In this document: piece by piece, positions 1-10,100 of the stretch | How positions within the stretch are numbered: the stretch's first letter is position 1 | Layout: the number at the start of each line of letters is the position of its first letter | Assembly (NCBI RefSeq): GCF_024600715.1 | Contig: NZ_CP102332.1 | Coordinates: forward strand, 2,790,001 to 2,854,000 | DNA length: 64,000 nucleotides | Reading direction: 5' to 3' | Origin: Streptomyces changanensis | GTDB taxonomy: Bacteria; Actinomycetota; Actinomycetes; Streptomycetales; Streptomycetaceae | Notes under the pieces: model-generated | What the model saw: only the letters and a program-made list of their open reading frames with translations | Told to the model about the DNA's origin: nothing | The model's database searches: none | Position numbers and translations under genes: made by a program

Positions 1-286
1 GTCCGTCGCCGGGAGTTCCGGCGTCGAAGGTTCCGCCGTCGCCGATTCCGCCGCCTGTGACGCGGAGGGTTTCCAGCGCCCGGGAGAACGCCGTCGCCGC
101 GACGATTTCCGCGGTCGCGCGCGAGGGGGTGAACAGGGACGCGTAGTCCAGTACCGGTTGCCAATGGCGGGCCGTCAGCGCTGCCGCGGGGAAGGGGTCC
201 GGGTCCCGCTCCACGGCTCCGAGGTGCAGCGCCGCGGCCAGTCGGGCGTCGGAACCCCCGGATATCGGCCCGTGGGAATTCTGCAT
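1..286 (-). CDS. Hypothetical protein, N-terminal part (runs off left edge)
   Basis: The reading frame is open from an ATG at 286 to the window edge, giving 95 residues with no stop. The start has a GGAAAG Shine-Dalgarno-like stretch about 7 nt upstream. The visible part begins MQNSHGPISGGSD, is Ala-rich and contains a conserved-looking stretch (ARHWQPVLDYASL). There is no signal peptide or membrane segment in this part. I do not recognise the family. The rest of the gene lies outside the window, so no function is proposed. Confidence 0.5.
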   Translation of the reverse strand, partial: MQNSHGPISGGSDARLAAALHLGAVERDPDPFPAAALTARHWQPVLDYASLFTPSRATAEIVAATAFSRALETLRVTGGGIGDGGTFDAGTPGDG

Positions 287-459
287 GGGCGTCTTTCCGT
301 CCGGAAAAGAGTGGGGGTCGCCTCAATGGTTCGTACCTGCACGGACGGATCGTCGTGGGAAAGCGTCCGCTCGGTGGAAAAAGTCGCCTGGTGGGCCGTG
401 AGGGGCCTCACCTTTACACAACTTCCCCGTACGGAACAAGAGTTCCTCGGAGTACGCCT

Positions 460-495
460 GCCACCCCGGCGACGGGTATTGCGTACCGGGGTGGC
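460..495 (-). terminator. Hairpin downstream of aspA
   Basis: A perfect 10-bp stem (460-469 with 486-495, GCCACCCCGG/CCGGGGTGGC) has a 16-nt loop and starts about 30 nt past the aspA stop. It is a likely transcription terminator of the asparaginase-aspartase operon. No T-run follows, as is usual in Streptomyces. Confidence 0.6.
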
Positions 496-526
496 GGCGG
501 GATCGGCAGGGCGGGCCCGTGGCTCG

Positions 527-1984
527 TCAGCGGGCGTGCGGGCGAGCGATGTTGTCCGGGTGGAGGATCTCGCGCAGCCGGGCCTCCGTCAGCAGGCCGC
601 GCTCCAGGACCAGTTCCTGGACGCTGCGGCCGGAGCCGAGGGCGTCCTGGGCGACGGCGGTGGCCTGCTCGTAACCGATGTGCGGGTTGAGCGCGGTCAC
701 CAGGCCGATGGAGTGGGCGACGAGGTGGGCGAGGTGGTCGCGGTTGGCGGTGATGCCGGTGACGCACCGCTCGGCGAGCGTCAGACAGCCGGCCCGTAGA
801 TGGGTGAGGCTCTTGAGCAGGCTGTGCGCGATGAGCGGCTCGAAGGCGTTCAGCTGGAGCTGCCCCGCCTCCGCCGCCATGGTCACCGCCATGTCGTTGC
901 CGATGACCTCGAACGCGATCTGGTTGACGACCTCGGGCACGACCGGGTTGACCTTGCCGGGCATGATGCTGGAACCGGCCTGCACGGGCGGCAGGTTGAT
1001 CTCCCCGAACCCGGCGCGCGGCCCGCAGGACAGCAGGCGCAGGTCGTTGCAGGTCTTGGAGAGCTTGACGGCGATCCGCTTCAGGACGCCCGAGAGCTGG
1101 ACGAACGCGCCGGCGTCCTGGGTGGCCTCGACGAGGTCGTCGGCGGTGGTCAGCGGCAGCCCGGTGAGGGCGCGCAGGTGGCGGGAGGCGAGCGCCGCGT
1201 ACTCGGGGTGGGCGTTGAGGCCGGTGCCGATGGCGGTGCCGCCGAGGTTGATCTCGCGGATCAGCGCGCACGCCTCGGCGAGCCGCTTGCGGTCCTCCTC
1301 CAGCATGACCGCGTACGTGGCGAACTCCTGGCCGAGCGTCATCGGCACGGCGTCCTGGAGCTGGGTGCGGCCCATCTTCAGGACGTCGGCGAACTCCTCC
1401 GCCTTGGCGGCGAACGCGGCCCGCAGCACCTCCATGGCGTCGAGGAGGCGCTGCGCGGTGAAGTCCAGGGCGATCTTGACGGCCGTCGGGTAGACGTCGT
1501 TGGTGCTCTGCCCGGCGTTGACGTCCTCCAGCGGATGGAGCCGCCCGTAGTCGCCGCGGGCGTGGCCGAGGAGTTCCAGCGCCCGGTTGGCGACGACCTC
1601 GTTGGCGTTCATGTTGGTGGAGGTGCCGGCGCCGCCCTGGATGACGTCGACGACGAAGGCGTCGTGGAGCTTGCCGGCGCGGATCTCCTCGCAGGCGGCG
1701 ACGATCGCGTCGGCCTTGTGCGGCTCCAGGAGGCCGAGGTCGCGGTTGGCGAGCGCGGCGGCCTGCTTGACGCAGGCGAGGGCGGTGACCAGCTCCGGGT
1801 AGGCGGAGATCGGCGTGCCGGTGATCGGGAAGTTCTCGACGGCGCGCAGGGTGTGGACGCCGTAGTACGCGTCTGCGGGGACGTCGCGGTCGCCGAGCAG
1901 GTCGTGCTCCACGCGGAACGCGGCGGCGGCCGGGGTGGAGGCGTCGGTCGGGACGGGGGCGGGGGCGTCGGGCGTGGTGGCCAT
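527..1984 (-). CDS. aspA: Aspartate ammonia-lyase (aspartase)
   Basis: This is a 485-residue member of the fumarase/aspartase superfamily, which deaminates L-aspartate reversibly to fumarate and ammonia in the cytoplasm. The family signature GSSIMPGKVNP is present near residue 335, along with the GQSTNDVYPT and GRTQLQDAVP stretches expected of class II fumarase/aspartase enzymes. The first 30 residues are an Ala/Pro-rich extension before the conserved DLLGDRDVPADAYYGVHT. The ATG at 1984 is chosen because AGGAAG lies about 12 nt upstream and conserved sequence follows. It is co-directional with the L-asparaginase gene just upstream, so the pair would convert asparagine to aspartate and then fumarate. 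The aspartase rather than fumarase call rests partly on this neighbour and is probable, not certain. Confidence 0.9.
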   Translation of the reverse strand: MATTPDAPAPVPTDASTPAAAAFRVEHDLLGDRDVPADAYYGVHTLRAVENFPITGTPISAYPELVTALACVKQAAALANRDLGLLEPHKADAIVAACEEIRAGKLHDAFVVDVIQGGAGTSTNMNANEVVANRALELLGHARGDYGRLHPLEDVNAGQSTNDVYPTAVKIALDFTAQRLLDAMEVLRAAFAAKAEEFADVLKMGRTQLQDAVPMTLGQEFATYAVMLEEDRKRLAEACALIREINLGGTAIGTGLNAHPEYAALASRHLRALTGLPLTTADDLVEATQDAGAFVQLSGVLKRIAVKLSKTCNDLRLLSCGPRAGFGEINLPPVQAGSSIMPGKVNPVVPEVVNQIAFEVIGNDMAVTMAAEAGQLQLNAFEPLIAHSLLKSLTHLRAGCLTLAERCVTGITANRDHLAHLVAHSIGLVTALNPHIGYEQATAVAQDALGSGRSVQELVLERGLLTEARLREILHPDNIARPHAR

Positions 1985-2074
1985 GGCGGCGGTACGGCTT
2001 CCTGTCGGCGGGTGGAGCGGCGGGGCGGCCCGGGGGCGCCCGGGCACGGCGGGCGGTGCGGCCCGTTGGGCGGG

Positions 2075-2125
2075 GCGGCCGCCGGGCGGGAACGGCAGGT
2101 GGTGCGGCCGCCGGGCGGGAACGGC
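2075..2125. repeat. 22-bp direct repeat in the ansA-aspA gap
   Basis: Two identical 22-bp copies lie at 2075-2096 and 2104-2125, in the 206-bp gap between the L-asparaginase stop and the aspA start. The spacing between starts is 29 bp. The tract is very GC-rich and could be simple slippage expansion; no function is assigned. Confidence 0.6.
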
Positions 2126-2190
2126 GGGCGGGACGACCCCCGCCCCGTACGGCGGCGCGCGGGTCGGCCGCCCCACCGGCCGCCGGTGGG

Positions 2191-3195
2191 TCAGACGCGG
2201 GCCGGTGCGGCGGGGACGGACTCGCCCAGGGCGTGGCGCAGGACCCGTACGCGCTCGGCGGGGTCGGTGGTCGCGAGCACGGCGGCCAGGACGGCGACGC
2301 GGGCCTGGCCGGCCCGCAGGGTCCCGGTGGGTACGGCGCCCGCGGCGACCAGGTCGACGGCCCCGCCGTGGGTGTAGATCTGGGAGACCGGCCCGGCGTG
2401 GACCCGCGTGGTGAGGGCGACGAGGACGCCCCGCGCGGTGGCCTCGGCGACGGCCGCGACGACCTCGGGCGTGGCGTTGCCCGCGCCGGTGGCGACCAGC
2501 ACGACGCCCTGCGCGCCGGCCGCGACGGCGGCCTCCAGCAGGACCGGGTCTCCGTCGGCGTGGTGCATGACCATGTCGACGCGCGGCCGGGCCTCCGGCA
2601 TGCCGGGCAGCGGCAGCGGGGCGGGCCGCGCCGGGCGGCGCAGCACGGAGACCTTGCCGAAGCCGATGTCGGCGATCCGCGCGCCGGACGGGTCGGCGAA
2701 CGCGTCGGCGTCGAGGGTGTGCGTCTTCACCGTGCCGCGCGCGGCGTGCACCTTGCCGTCGAAGGCGACGAGGACGCCGAGGTCGCGGGCGCGGGCGGCG
2801 GTGAGGAGCGCGTCGTGCAGGTTGCGCGGGCCGTCGCCGTCCTCGGCGTCCAGCGGCAGCTGCGCGCCGGTGAAGACGACGGGGCGCGGGTCGTGGTGGT
2901 ACAGGTCGACGAGGAACGCCGACTCCTCCAGGGTGTCGGTGCCGTGCGTGACGACGACGCCGTCCACCCCCGGATCGGCGAGCACCTCGTGCACCGTGCG
3001 CACCAGGGTGAGCTGGTGGTCGGTGGTCAGGCGGGGGCTGTTGACGCTGAACAGGTCGACCACCTCGACGGTGATCCCCTCGGGTACGGCGGCGGTCGCC
3101 ATGACCTCTTGGCCGTGCGCGTCCGCGGCGAAGCCGGAGCCCTGCCAGCGGCTGGCTATGGTGCCGCCGGTGCTGATGACGACGATCCGTCCCAC
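2191..3195 (-). CDS. ansA: L-asparaginase
   Basis: This 334-residue asparaginase/glutaminase family protein hydrolyses L-asparagine to aspartate and ammonia. Both catalytic threonine motifs are visible: the N-terminal ISTGGTIAS near residue 7 and VVTHGTDTLEES near residue 101. VFTGAQLP also follows the family pattern. There is no signal peptide (it starts MGRIVVISTGG), so it should be cytoplasmic. The GTG at 3195 is chosen because the family's first beta strand begins immediately. It lies upstream of aspA on the same strand and is transcribed divergently from the AsnC-type regulator at 3337, a layout consistent with local control by amino-acid level. Confidence 0.92.
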   Translation of the reverse strand: MGRIVVISTGGTIASRWQGSGFAADAHGQEVMATAAVPEGITVEVVDLFSVNSPRLTTDHQLTLVRTVHEVLADPGVDGVVVTHGTDTLEESAFLVDLYHHDPRPVVFTGAQLPLDAEDGDGPRNLHDALLTAARARDLGVLVAFDGKVHAARGTVKTHTLDADAFADPSGARIADIGFGKVSVLRRPARPAPLPLPGMPEARPRVDMVMHHADGDPVLLEAAVAAGAQGVVLVATGAGNATPEVVAAVAEATARGVLVALTTRVHAGPVSQIYTHGGAVDLVAAGAVPTGTLRAGQARVAVLAAVLATTDPAERVRVLRHALGESVPAAPARV

Positions 3196-3336
3196 GGTTG
3201 CCCTGTCCTCTCCTCACCGCGCTCACCGCGGCCTCGACCGAACGGAATGTTCGAACGCAAGGATAGAAGAGTGGACGCGCAATCGGATCGCCTTCTCCGC
3301 CACATACGCCGACAAACGGTGGTGGATAATTGCGCC

Positions 3337-3792
3337 ATGGACGAGATCGACCGCGCTATCTTGCGCGAGCTCCAGGAAGACGGCCGGCTGAGCAACCAGG
3401 AGCTGGCGGCCCGCGTGGGCCTGACCCCCTCCCCCTGCATGCGGCGGGTGCGGCAACTGGAGCAGGACGGGGTGATCCGGGGCTACCGCGCGGTCATCGA
3501 CCCGGAGGCGGTGGACCGGGGGTTCGAGGTCCTGGTCTCCATCGAGGTGAAGCGCGACCGCGAGGTCGTCGAGGCCTTCGAGGCGGCGCTGCGGGACATC
3601 CCGGACGTCGTCGAGGCGTACCGGCTCTTCGGCAGCCCGGGGTGCCTGCTGCGCATCGCGGTGGCGGACCTGCGCGCCTACGAGCGGCTGTGGATCGAGA
3701 AGCTGACCGCGCTGACGGGCGTCACCGAGGTCAACTCGCAGATCATCATGAAGCGCGTCAAGGAGCCCCGCGGCCTGCCGGTCGACGGCTGA
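3337..3792 (+). CDS. Lrp/AsnC family transcriptional regulator
   Basis: This 151-residue protein has an N-terminal AsnC-type helix-turn-helix (MDEIDRAILRELQEDG, then LSNQELAARVGLTPSPCMRR) and a C-terminal RAM ligand-binding domain ending with the conserved VTEVNSQIIMKRVKE. Such proteins form oligomers and respond to amino acids. The ATG at 3337 is the start of the canonical D-x-x-D-x-x-IL motif. It is divergent from ansA-aspA across a 141-bp promoter region, so control of that operon, and probably itself, is the natural inference. The effector (asparagine, aspartate or another amino acid) cannot be read from the sequence. Confidence 0.93.
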   Translation: MDEIDRAILRELQEDGRLSNQELAARVGLTPSPCMRRVRQLEQDGVIRGYRAVIDPEAVDRGFEVLVSIEVKRDREVVEAFEAALRDIPDVVEAYRLFGSPGCLLRIAVADLRAYERLWIEKLTALTGVTEVNSQIIMKRVKEPRGLPVDG

Positions 3793-3867
3793 CGACCCCA
3801 CCGGCCCGCCCCGGCCGACCCCGCCATCGGGCCGCTCGCGGCCCACCCGACCCCCCGTCCCGGCCGG

Positions 3868-4248
3868 TCAGCGACCGCTGCCGCCGTGACCCCCGCCGCT
3901 CCGCGCCTCGCGTACGAAGTGCCGGACGAAGACGACCACGCCCCACGCGAGCAGGACGTTGACGACCGCGCCGCCCGCGTACTGCGGCAGGAGGTCGAAC
4001 GGCCCCACGCCGCCGCCGTCGGTCGAGAACTCCACCTCGCCGCCGCCGATGAGCGGCGGCAGCAGGTAGAAGCCGAGGAAGGCGACGAGGACCGGGCCGG
4101 GGAACGTCACCAGGGCCAGGAGCGGGCCCCAGCCGTCGGGCGCCCCGAGGATCCCGTGGGCGAGCGCGGCGGCGGCGACCAGCCCGACGTAGGCGCCCGC
4201 CAGGAGGGGGGCCTTGCCCCGGCGCGCGGGGGTGCGGGTCTGTGCCAT
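3868..4248 (-). CDS. Small multi-pass membrane protein, unknown function
   Basis: This is a 126-residue protein with about three hydrophobic segments (around residues 14-33, 42-65 and 90-115) and a basic Arg/Gly-rich C-terminal tail. The start at 4248 (MAQTRTPARRGK) gives a short positively charged N-terminus before the first membrane segment. A longer frame reaches 4386 but would include the operator/promoter region. It is convergent with the Lrp regulator. A TTGAAC/GTTCAA palindrome sits about 105 bp upstream, suggesting repression by a TetR-like factor encoded elsewhere. I do not recognise a characterised family. Confidence 0.7.
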   Translation of the reverse strand: MAQTRTPARRGKAPLLAGAYVGLVAAAALAHGILGAPDGWGPLLALVTFPGPVLVAFLGFYLLPPLIGGGEVEFSTDGGGVGPFDLLPQYAGGAVVNVLLAWGVVVFVRHFVREARSGGGHGGSGR

Positions 4249-4351
4249 CGGGGCCGTCCGTTCTCTCTCACGGGCGGGCGCGAGCGCCCGGAACACGGCG
4301 GCGGGCACGCTACCCGGACAAGGGGGAACGCCCCGACCGCACACCCCATTA

Positions 4352-4365
4352 TTGAACACGTTCAA
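4352..4365. promoter_or_regulatory. Palindromic operator candidate TTGAAC-N2-GTTCAA
   Basis: This is a perfect 6-bp inverted repeat with a 2-nt centre, lying upstream of the small membrane protein at 3868-4248. On the minus strand it overlaps a TTGAAC/TAATGG-like promoter pair. The shape resembles TetR-family operators. No TetR gene is adjacent, so the repressor would act in trans. Confidence 0.55.
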
Positions 4366-4629
4366 CACGCTGGTCGACCCCCGCACCCCTGACGCCCCTC
4401 ACCTCCCCGCCTCCCCGCCGCACCGGCCGCGCGTGCCGACCCGCTCACGCCCCCGGACCTGCTCGCGGCCGCGGTCCCGCGCGTGGCCGAAACCGTGACC
4501 GCGAATCGACAAATCCGTACGGCGCCGCCACACCCGGTTGTATGCTCCATCCGCCGCTGAGCCGCGCCGCGCGCCCTCGCGCGCCGCGCCGCGCTCGCGG
4601 CCTCTCTTCACTCACCCCAGGGGGGGTCC

Positions 4630-6411
4630 ATGACGTTCCACCGTACGTACCGCACAAGGTCGCACGCCCGGAGACTGGCGTCCTGCACCGCGCTCGTCCT
4701 CTCCGCCGGCCTGCTTCTCTCCGGCACCGCCGCCACCGCCGTCGCCGACGACGGCCCGCGCGTACCGGCGCAGCGCCCGCCCGTCGAGCGCTCGGCGCCC
4801 GGCGTCGAACGGCCCGAGGGGCAGTTCCCGAAGCCGCGCACCCGCATGTCGACGGAGTCCACCGCCGAAGCCGCCGCCGGCGCGCCGAGCCGCCACGACT
4901 TCACCGGCGACGGCGCGAGCGACCTGCTCTACCGGAGCGTCGACGGCCGCTTCTACCTCAAGCGCTCCGAGGACCCGGCCAACGACACCGACTTCGGCCT
5001 CTTCGGGGACCTGGACGAGAAGTTCAAGGACGTCATCCCGGTCGGCGACCTCACCGGTGACGGCACCGCGGACGTCCTCGCCCTGTCCCCGTACGGGACG
5101 CTGTGGTTCCGCGGGACCCACACCGGCGGCAGCGGCACGTCCGACCCGTACTGGGGCGGCAACGGCTGGCAGATCTACAACAAGGTCCTCTCCCTCGGCG
5201 ACGTCAGCGGCGACGGCACGGTCGACGTGCTCGCCCGCACCCCCGCCGGCGAGCTGTACCTCTACCGCGGCAACCGCTCCGGCAGCACCCCGCTCCAGGC
5301 GCGCGTCAAGGTCGGCACCGGCTGGGGCGCCTACGACCAGCTCGTCGGCGTGAACGACGCGACCGGCGACGGCCTCGGCGACCTGTACGCCCGCACCCCC
5401 GCCGGCGACCTGCTCCTCTACGCGGGCACCGGCGACGCCGCCGCCCCGTTCAAGGCGCCCGTGAAGGTCGGCACCGGCTGGCACATCTACAACCAGCTGA
5501 CCAGCTCCGACGACATCACCGACGACGGCCGCCCCGACCTGTTCGCCCGCGACGCCGCCGGCACCCTGTACTACTACGGAACCGACGCCACCGGACGCCC
5601 CACCGCCCGCCAGGGCTTCGGCACGGGCTGGAACACCGTGGACCTGATCGTCGGCTCCGGCGGCAACCCGTCGACCGGCAAGGCGTCGATCCTGGGCCTG
5701 GACACCAGGGGCACCCTCTGGGCGTACTACTCCCGCCACAACGGCACCCTCACCACCCGCGACCAGGTCAGCGACGTCGGCGGCTGGGCGGGCGCCCGCG
5801 TGACCTTCGCCAACTCGCTGGATCACGACGGCGAGGCGGACCTCCTGGAGGTCTACGACGGTCACCTGTACAACTACGACCGGTACTCCGACGGCCCCTA
5901 CGACCTGGGCCGCGGCTGGGACGCGTACAACACCGTCGTCGGCCCCGGCGACCTGAGCGGCGACGGCAAGGGCGACCTGCTGGCCCGCACCCCGGCCGGC
6001 GCGCTGTACCTGTACCGCGGCGACGGCAGGGGCTACGGCCTCGCCCCCCGCCTGTCCCTGGGCACCGGCTGGAACGCCTACAACGCCCTCGTCGGCGGCG
6101 GCGACATGACCGGCGACGGCCACGCGGACCTCCTGGCCCGCACCCCGGACGGCACCCTCTACCTGTACGCGGGCACGGGCACCCCCGGCGCCCCGTTCAA
6201 GGCGCGCGCCAAGGTCGGCACCGGCTGGAACGCGTACACGAAGCTGGCCTCCCCCGGCGACATGACGGGCGACGGCCGCGCCGACATCCTGGCCGTCACC
6301 TCCGGCGGCACCCTGTACCGCTACACGGCCACCCACACGGGCGGACCCAATCCCTTCGCCACCCGCGCGAACCTCGGCACGGGCTGGAACACCTACCGCA
6401 CCCTCCACTGA
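4630..6411 (+). CDS. Secreted VCBS/FG-GAP repeat protein
   Basis: This 593-residue protein has a Sec-type signal peptide (Arg-rich n-region, hydrophobic core around residues 17-36, likely cleavage after TAVA near residue 39). The mature part is built from roughly 45-50-residue repeats of the type GDVSGDGTVDVLARTPAGELYLYRG, each with a Ca-binding-like D-x-(S/T)-G-D-G loop. This is the VCBS/FG-GAP beta-propeller pattern, with around ten blades or half-blades. No catalytic domain is fused, so it may be a stand-alone extracellular adhesion or scaffold protein. The ATG at 4630 follows a CCCAGGGGGGTCC Shine-Dalgarno. It is monocistronic, with a strong hairpin just downstream. Confidence 0.88.
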   Translation: MTFHRTYRTRSHARRLASCTALVLSAGLLLSGTAATAVADDGPRVPAQRPPVERSAPGVERPEGQFPKPRTRMSTESTAEAAAGAPSRHDFTGDGASDLLYRSVDGRFYLKRSEDPANDTDFGLFGDLDEKFKDVIPVGDLTGDGTADVLALSPYGTLWFRGTHTGGSGTSDPYWGGNGWQIYNKVLSLGDVSGDGTVDVLARTPAGELYLYRGNRSGSTPLQARVKVGTGWGAYDQLVGVNDATGDGLGDLYARTPAGDLLLYAGTGDAAAPFKAPVKVGTGWHIYNQLTSSDDITDDGRPDLFARDAAGTLYYYGTDATGRPTARQGFGTGWNTVDLIVGSGGNPSTGKASILGLDTRGTLWAYYSRHNGTLTTRDQVSDVGGWAGARVTFANSLDHDGEADLLEVYDGHLYNYDRYSDGPYDLGRGWDAYNTVVGPGDLSGDGKGDLLARTPAGALYLYRGDGRGYGLAPRLSLGTGWNAYNALVGGGDMTGDGHADLLARTPDGTLYLYAGTGTPGAPFKARAKVGTGWNAYTKLASPGDMTGDGRADILAVTSGGTLYRYTATHTGGPNPFATRANLGTGWNTYRTLH

Positions 6412-6427
6412 TCCACCGACCCACCGC

Positions 6428-6462
6428 AGGAGCCCCGGCCGACCCTCGTCGCCGGGGCTCCT
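6428..6462 (+). terminator. Rho-independent-like terminator after VCBS gene
   Basis: A 12-bp perfect stem AGGAGCCCCGGC/GCCGGGGCTCCT with an 11-nt loop lies 17 nt past the stop codon. The remainder to 7181 (about 700 bp) holds no convincing gene. It contains a small palindrome GTGAC-N5-GTCAC at 6541-6555 and is likely the promoter region of the ALF-repeat gene. Confidence 0.75.
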
Positions 6463-7181
6463 CCCGTGGGCGGTCGCCTCGCACCGCCCGCCGGCCCAGG
6501 ACACGGCGGAGCGGGCCCCAAGACGGCCTCAGCCCCCCACGTGACCGACTGTCACCCCGCGCCCCCGGTATCGGACCTCACCACCCTCAGCGAGTCGAGC
6601 GAGGGCCACTCGACCATGTTCCGACAGTGGCGAACGGTTGCCCCTCCACCAGATCACCCCTCGGCCGCCCGGTACACCGTCCCGCCTCATCAGGAGTGGG
6701 CGGTCGCGGCGCCATTCCTCCCGCCGGCGGACTCACCCCCGGATCACGCTGTAGCGCAGGTCACACCGGAACCGATTCTTTATCAAGATCACTACAACCA
6801 TTTCCGGGCGTGACACACCTCACCACAGGCACCTTGGCGTTGCCCAGTTCCTCCGTGTTTCCGCAATGGACGCATCCGCCAAGGCCCGGCTTCGATAAGG
6901 GACATCAACCCGCAGGGGCGGCCGGCGAGGAGCTCTCCCCGCCGACCGCCGGCGTCGAAGGCCGCAACGAAGCCCCGCGGCGCATCGGCGTGTGTCTCCG
7001 GGCAGCACGACCGCGATCGGCGCTCCTGGCACGGGCCGTGGTGGTGAGGGCCTCCGCCGGGAGGGCTTCGCGGGCCCTGGCCTCGACTCGGTGGACCGAC
7101 GTGGGGACCGACGACCACGACGGTCCGTCGACGGCCGGGAGCACGTTCCGGTCGACATCAGTGGAGTAGAAGGGAGCCGTG

Positions 7182-10100
7182 ATGTCACGGCCTTCAGGAC
7201 AAGTGTTCAGCAGACGTCAGATGCTGGGCATCTTCACCGCGGTGGGAGCCGGTTGCGCGCTGCCCGCCTGCGCGATCGGGGCCCACCCGGCGTACGCGGC
7301 GAGCGGGACGGGCTCCATGGCGGTGCCCGAGGGAACGGGTCTTCCGGACACCGACCGCGGCAAGGTGGTCTGGGCCTACAAGTCGGGCGGCCGGGCTGTC
7401 CGCGCCGCGGCGGCCGCGGCGCTGGTGGGCAGCGCGGCGGACGTGACGGCGTTCCTCGACCGGAAGCTGCCCGTCGCCCGGGCCGAGGACAACAGGTTCA
7501 CGCTCCTGAAGTCCCTGTCCACGGCGGGCAAGGCGACTCGCGCAGGTGCCGACGGCGCCTTGTCCGGTGGAGACGCGGCGGTCGAGACCTTCCTGACGGG
7601 CGGCTTCCGGGCCGCGGTGCACGAGGATCTCAGGGTGGCCGTCGCCACGGTCATGGCCCACGGCGGTCGCGCCGTGAAACGTGGGGCATCCGCTGCTCTG
7701 GACGCCGGTTCGGACTTCGCGTTGCGCGCCTTCCTCAGTGGCGGGCAGTTCACCGCCCACGAGGAGGACGACCGTGTGCAGGTCCTCTCCATCCTCGTGA
7801 CGGCGTCCCCGCAGGTGCGTGAGTACGCGGAGCGGGCACTGAACGACGGGTCGCCGAGGGCGATCCGGTGGTTCCTGGAGACGGGCCAGCACATCGCCCG
7901 GGCCCGTGACGAGGAAACGGCGACGATCGAGCAGCTGGTCAAGGTCGTCGAGGCGGAGGGGCGCCGCGCCAGCCGGAAGACCGACGAGGCCATAGAGCTC
8001 TCCGCCCAAGCGGTCGAGGCCGCCGAGAAGGCGAAGGACGCGGCGCTGGAGGCCAAGGCCGAGGCCGAGGCCGCCGAGCGGGACGTCCAGCGCTCGGCCG
8101 TCGCGGCGAACAAGGCGGCGGAGGCGGCCAGGGGTGCCGCCGCGGCCGCGTCGACCGCCGTGTCGGCCTCGCGGACCGCGCAGGCCGCCTCGCGGCGTGC
8201 GGTGGCGGCCGCGCAGGCCGCTGCCGCGGCTGCCGCAGCGGCGGGGCGCGCCGCGGCACGCGCGTACCGTGCCGCGATCGCCGCCTCCAAGGACGCGACG
8301 ATGGCGTCCGCCGCCAGAACGGCGGCGGAGATCGCCCGGAAGATGGTCGGCTTCGTCCGCTCCGTGGCCTTGAAGGCCGACATCGCGGCGGTGGCTGCCC
8401 AGGCGGCCGACCAGGCGGGCGCGGCTGCCGCCGGCTCGGCGATCAACGCGGCCGCCGCAGCCCGTGCTTCGGCCGACGCGGCCGTCGCCTCCGGCGCCGC
8501 GAAGGCCGAGTCCGCCGCCGCGCAGCAGGCCGCCGCCGAGGCGGAGGCCGCCGCGAACAGGGCGACACAGGCCGCGGGCAGGGCGCGGACCCTGGCCGGG
8601 CAGTCGGCTGCCGCCGCCCGCACGGCGCGTGACGCGGCCAACAGCGCCGCCGACCACGCCGAGAAGGCGGCCGCCGCCGCCGAGGAAGCGGCCGCCTACG
8701 CCGGCAAGGCGGTCGACTACGCCAACCGGTCGACGGCAGCCGCCAACGCCGCCGTCGACGCGGCGAACAAGGCCGCCGGCGCCGTCGCCAAGGCACGCGA
8801 GGTCGAGCAGGCGGCGCGTGAGGCCGAACTCGCCAGGCTGGCCGAGGAGACCGAGGAGGCGATCGAGCGGGCGCGGCTCGAGGCGGTCGCGGAGACGAAT
8901 CTGCTCGAACGGTCCAACCGGCAGCGGACACAGGAAGCGCGCCTGTCCGAGGAGGTCCTCGGACTCATCGGCTCCGCGGAGTCGGCGCTGCGGAACGGGA
9001 ACATCGCTGAGGCCGTGGCGGCGGGACGCAGGGCGGCGGTCCAGCTCATCGACCGGTCGGGGACCTGGACCCGGGAGGCCGCGGAGTTCGCGCTCGCCGG
9101 CTCGGACGAGGACGTCGTCCACTGGATCGAGGCCGACCGTGTCATCGCCCTGAACCAGGACAACGCCGAGAACGTCGCGGCGATCTCCGCGGTGTCGACG
9201 AAGAACGTGGCCACGGCGGCCCATGAGGCTCTGAAGACCGAGGACGCCGCCCGGATCAGAGGGTTCCTCGAGAGCGGGGCGGTCGCCGCGGCCAGGGACG
9301 ACAACCAGGTCGAGATATTCAAGCTCCTGGCCGACGACTCCACCGGCAGGGCGGTGCGCAGCGCGGCCCAGGCCGCGCTCGACGCGGGAACCGCCGAGGC
9401 CCTGCACACCTTCCTGCACGTCGAACGTGCCGCGGCCGTCCGCGAGGACGACCGGGTCGCGGCCGCGACCCTCCTGGCGAACGGGGGCCCCTACGTCAAG
9501 GCGGCGGCCCGGATCGCGCTCGAGGGCGACACGCACATGCTCCGCCAGTTCGTCGGGACGACGCAGTACGACTTCGCGCGGCTCGACCACGATCACGCGA
9601 CGCACATCAGCGCGATCCGCGCGGCGATCGCGCGCGCGGCCAAGATCGCGTCGGACGCCCTGGAGGACGCGGCACGGGCCTCCGAGGCGGCGGCCCGCGC
9701 GCGCAACGCCGCCTCGGAGGCGACCGACTGGGCCAACCGCGCGCAGGGCTACGCGAACGACGCCAAGCTGTCCGCCGAGGAAGCACGCAAGAACGCCGCG
9801 GCCGCCGAAGGGTCCGCGGCCGCCGCCGCGCAGTCCGCCGAGACCGCACGTCAGGCGGCCGCCGCGGCGCGCCAGGCGAGCAGCGTGGCGAGGCACGCGG
9901 CGACGCGGGCCGTGCGGTCCGCCACCGTCGCCGCGTCCTACGCCGCGGACGCCGCGGTGTCGGCGGCGGCTGCCCGCAAGGCGTCCCTCGCGGCGGGCAA
10001 GGACGCCACCGCCGCCGCTCGAGCCGCGTTCGAGGCCAAGGTCCTCGTCATCCAGGCCGCGATACGCGAGGCGATCGAGAACGCGCGGGACAACGCGACC

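Noticed and set aside
158..799. Long plus-strand frame opposite aspA
   Set aside because: High GC makes antisense frames long; the aspartase motifs lie on the minus strand and this frame has no family resemblance.
7194..9896. 900-residue minus-strand frame opposite the ALF-repeat gene
   Set aside because: It is the Arg/Gly-rich shadow of an Ala-rich gene; codon pattern and domain signal are on the plus strand.
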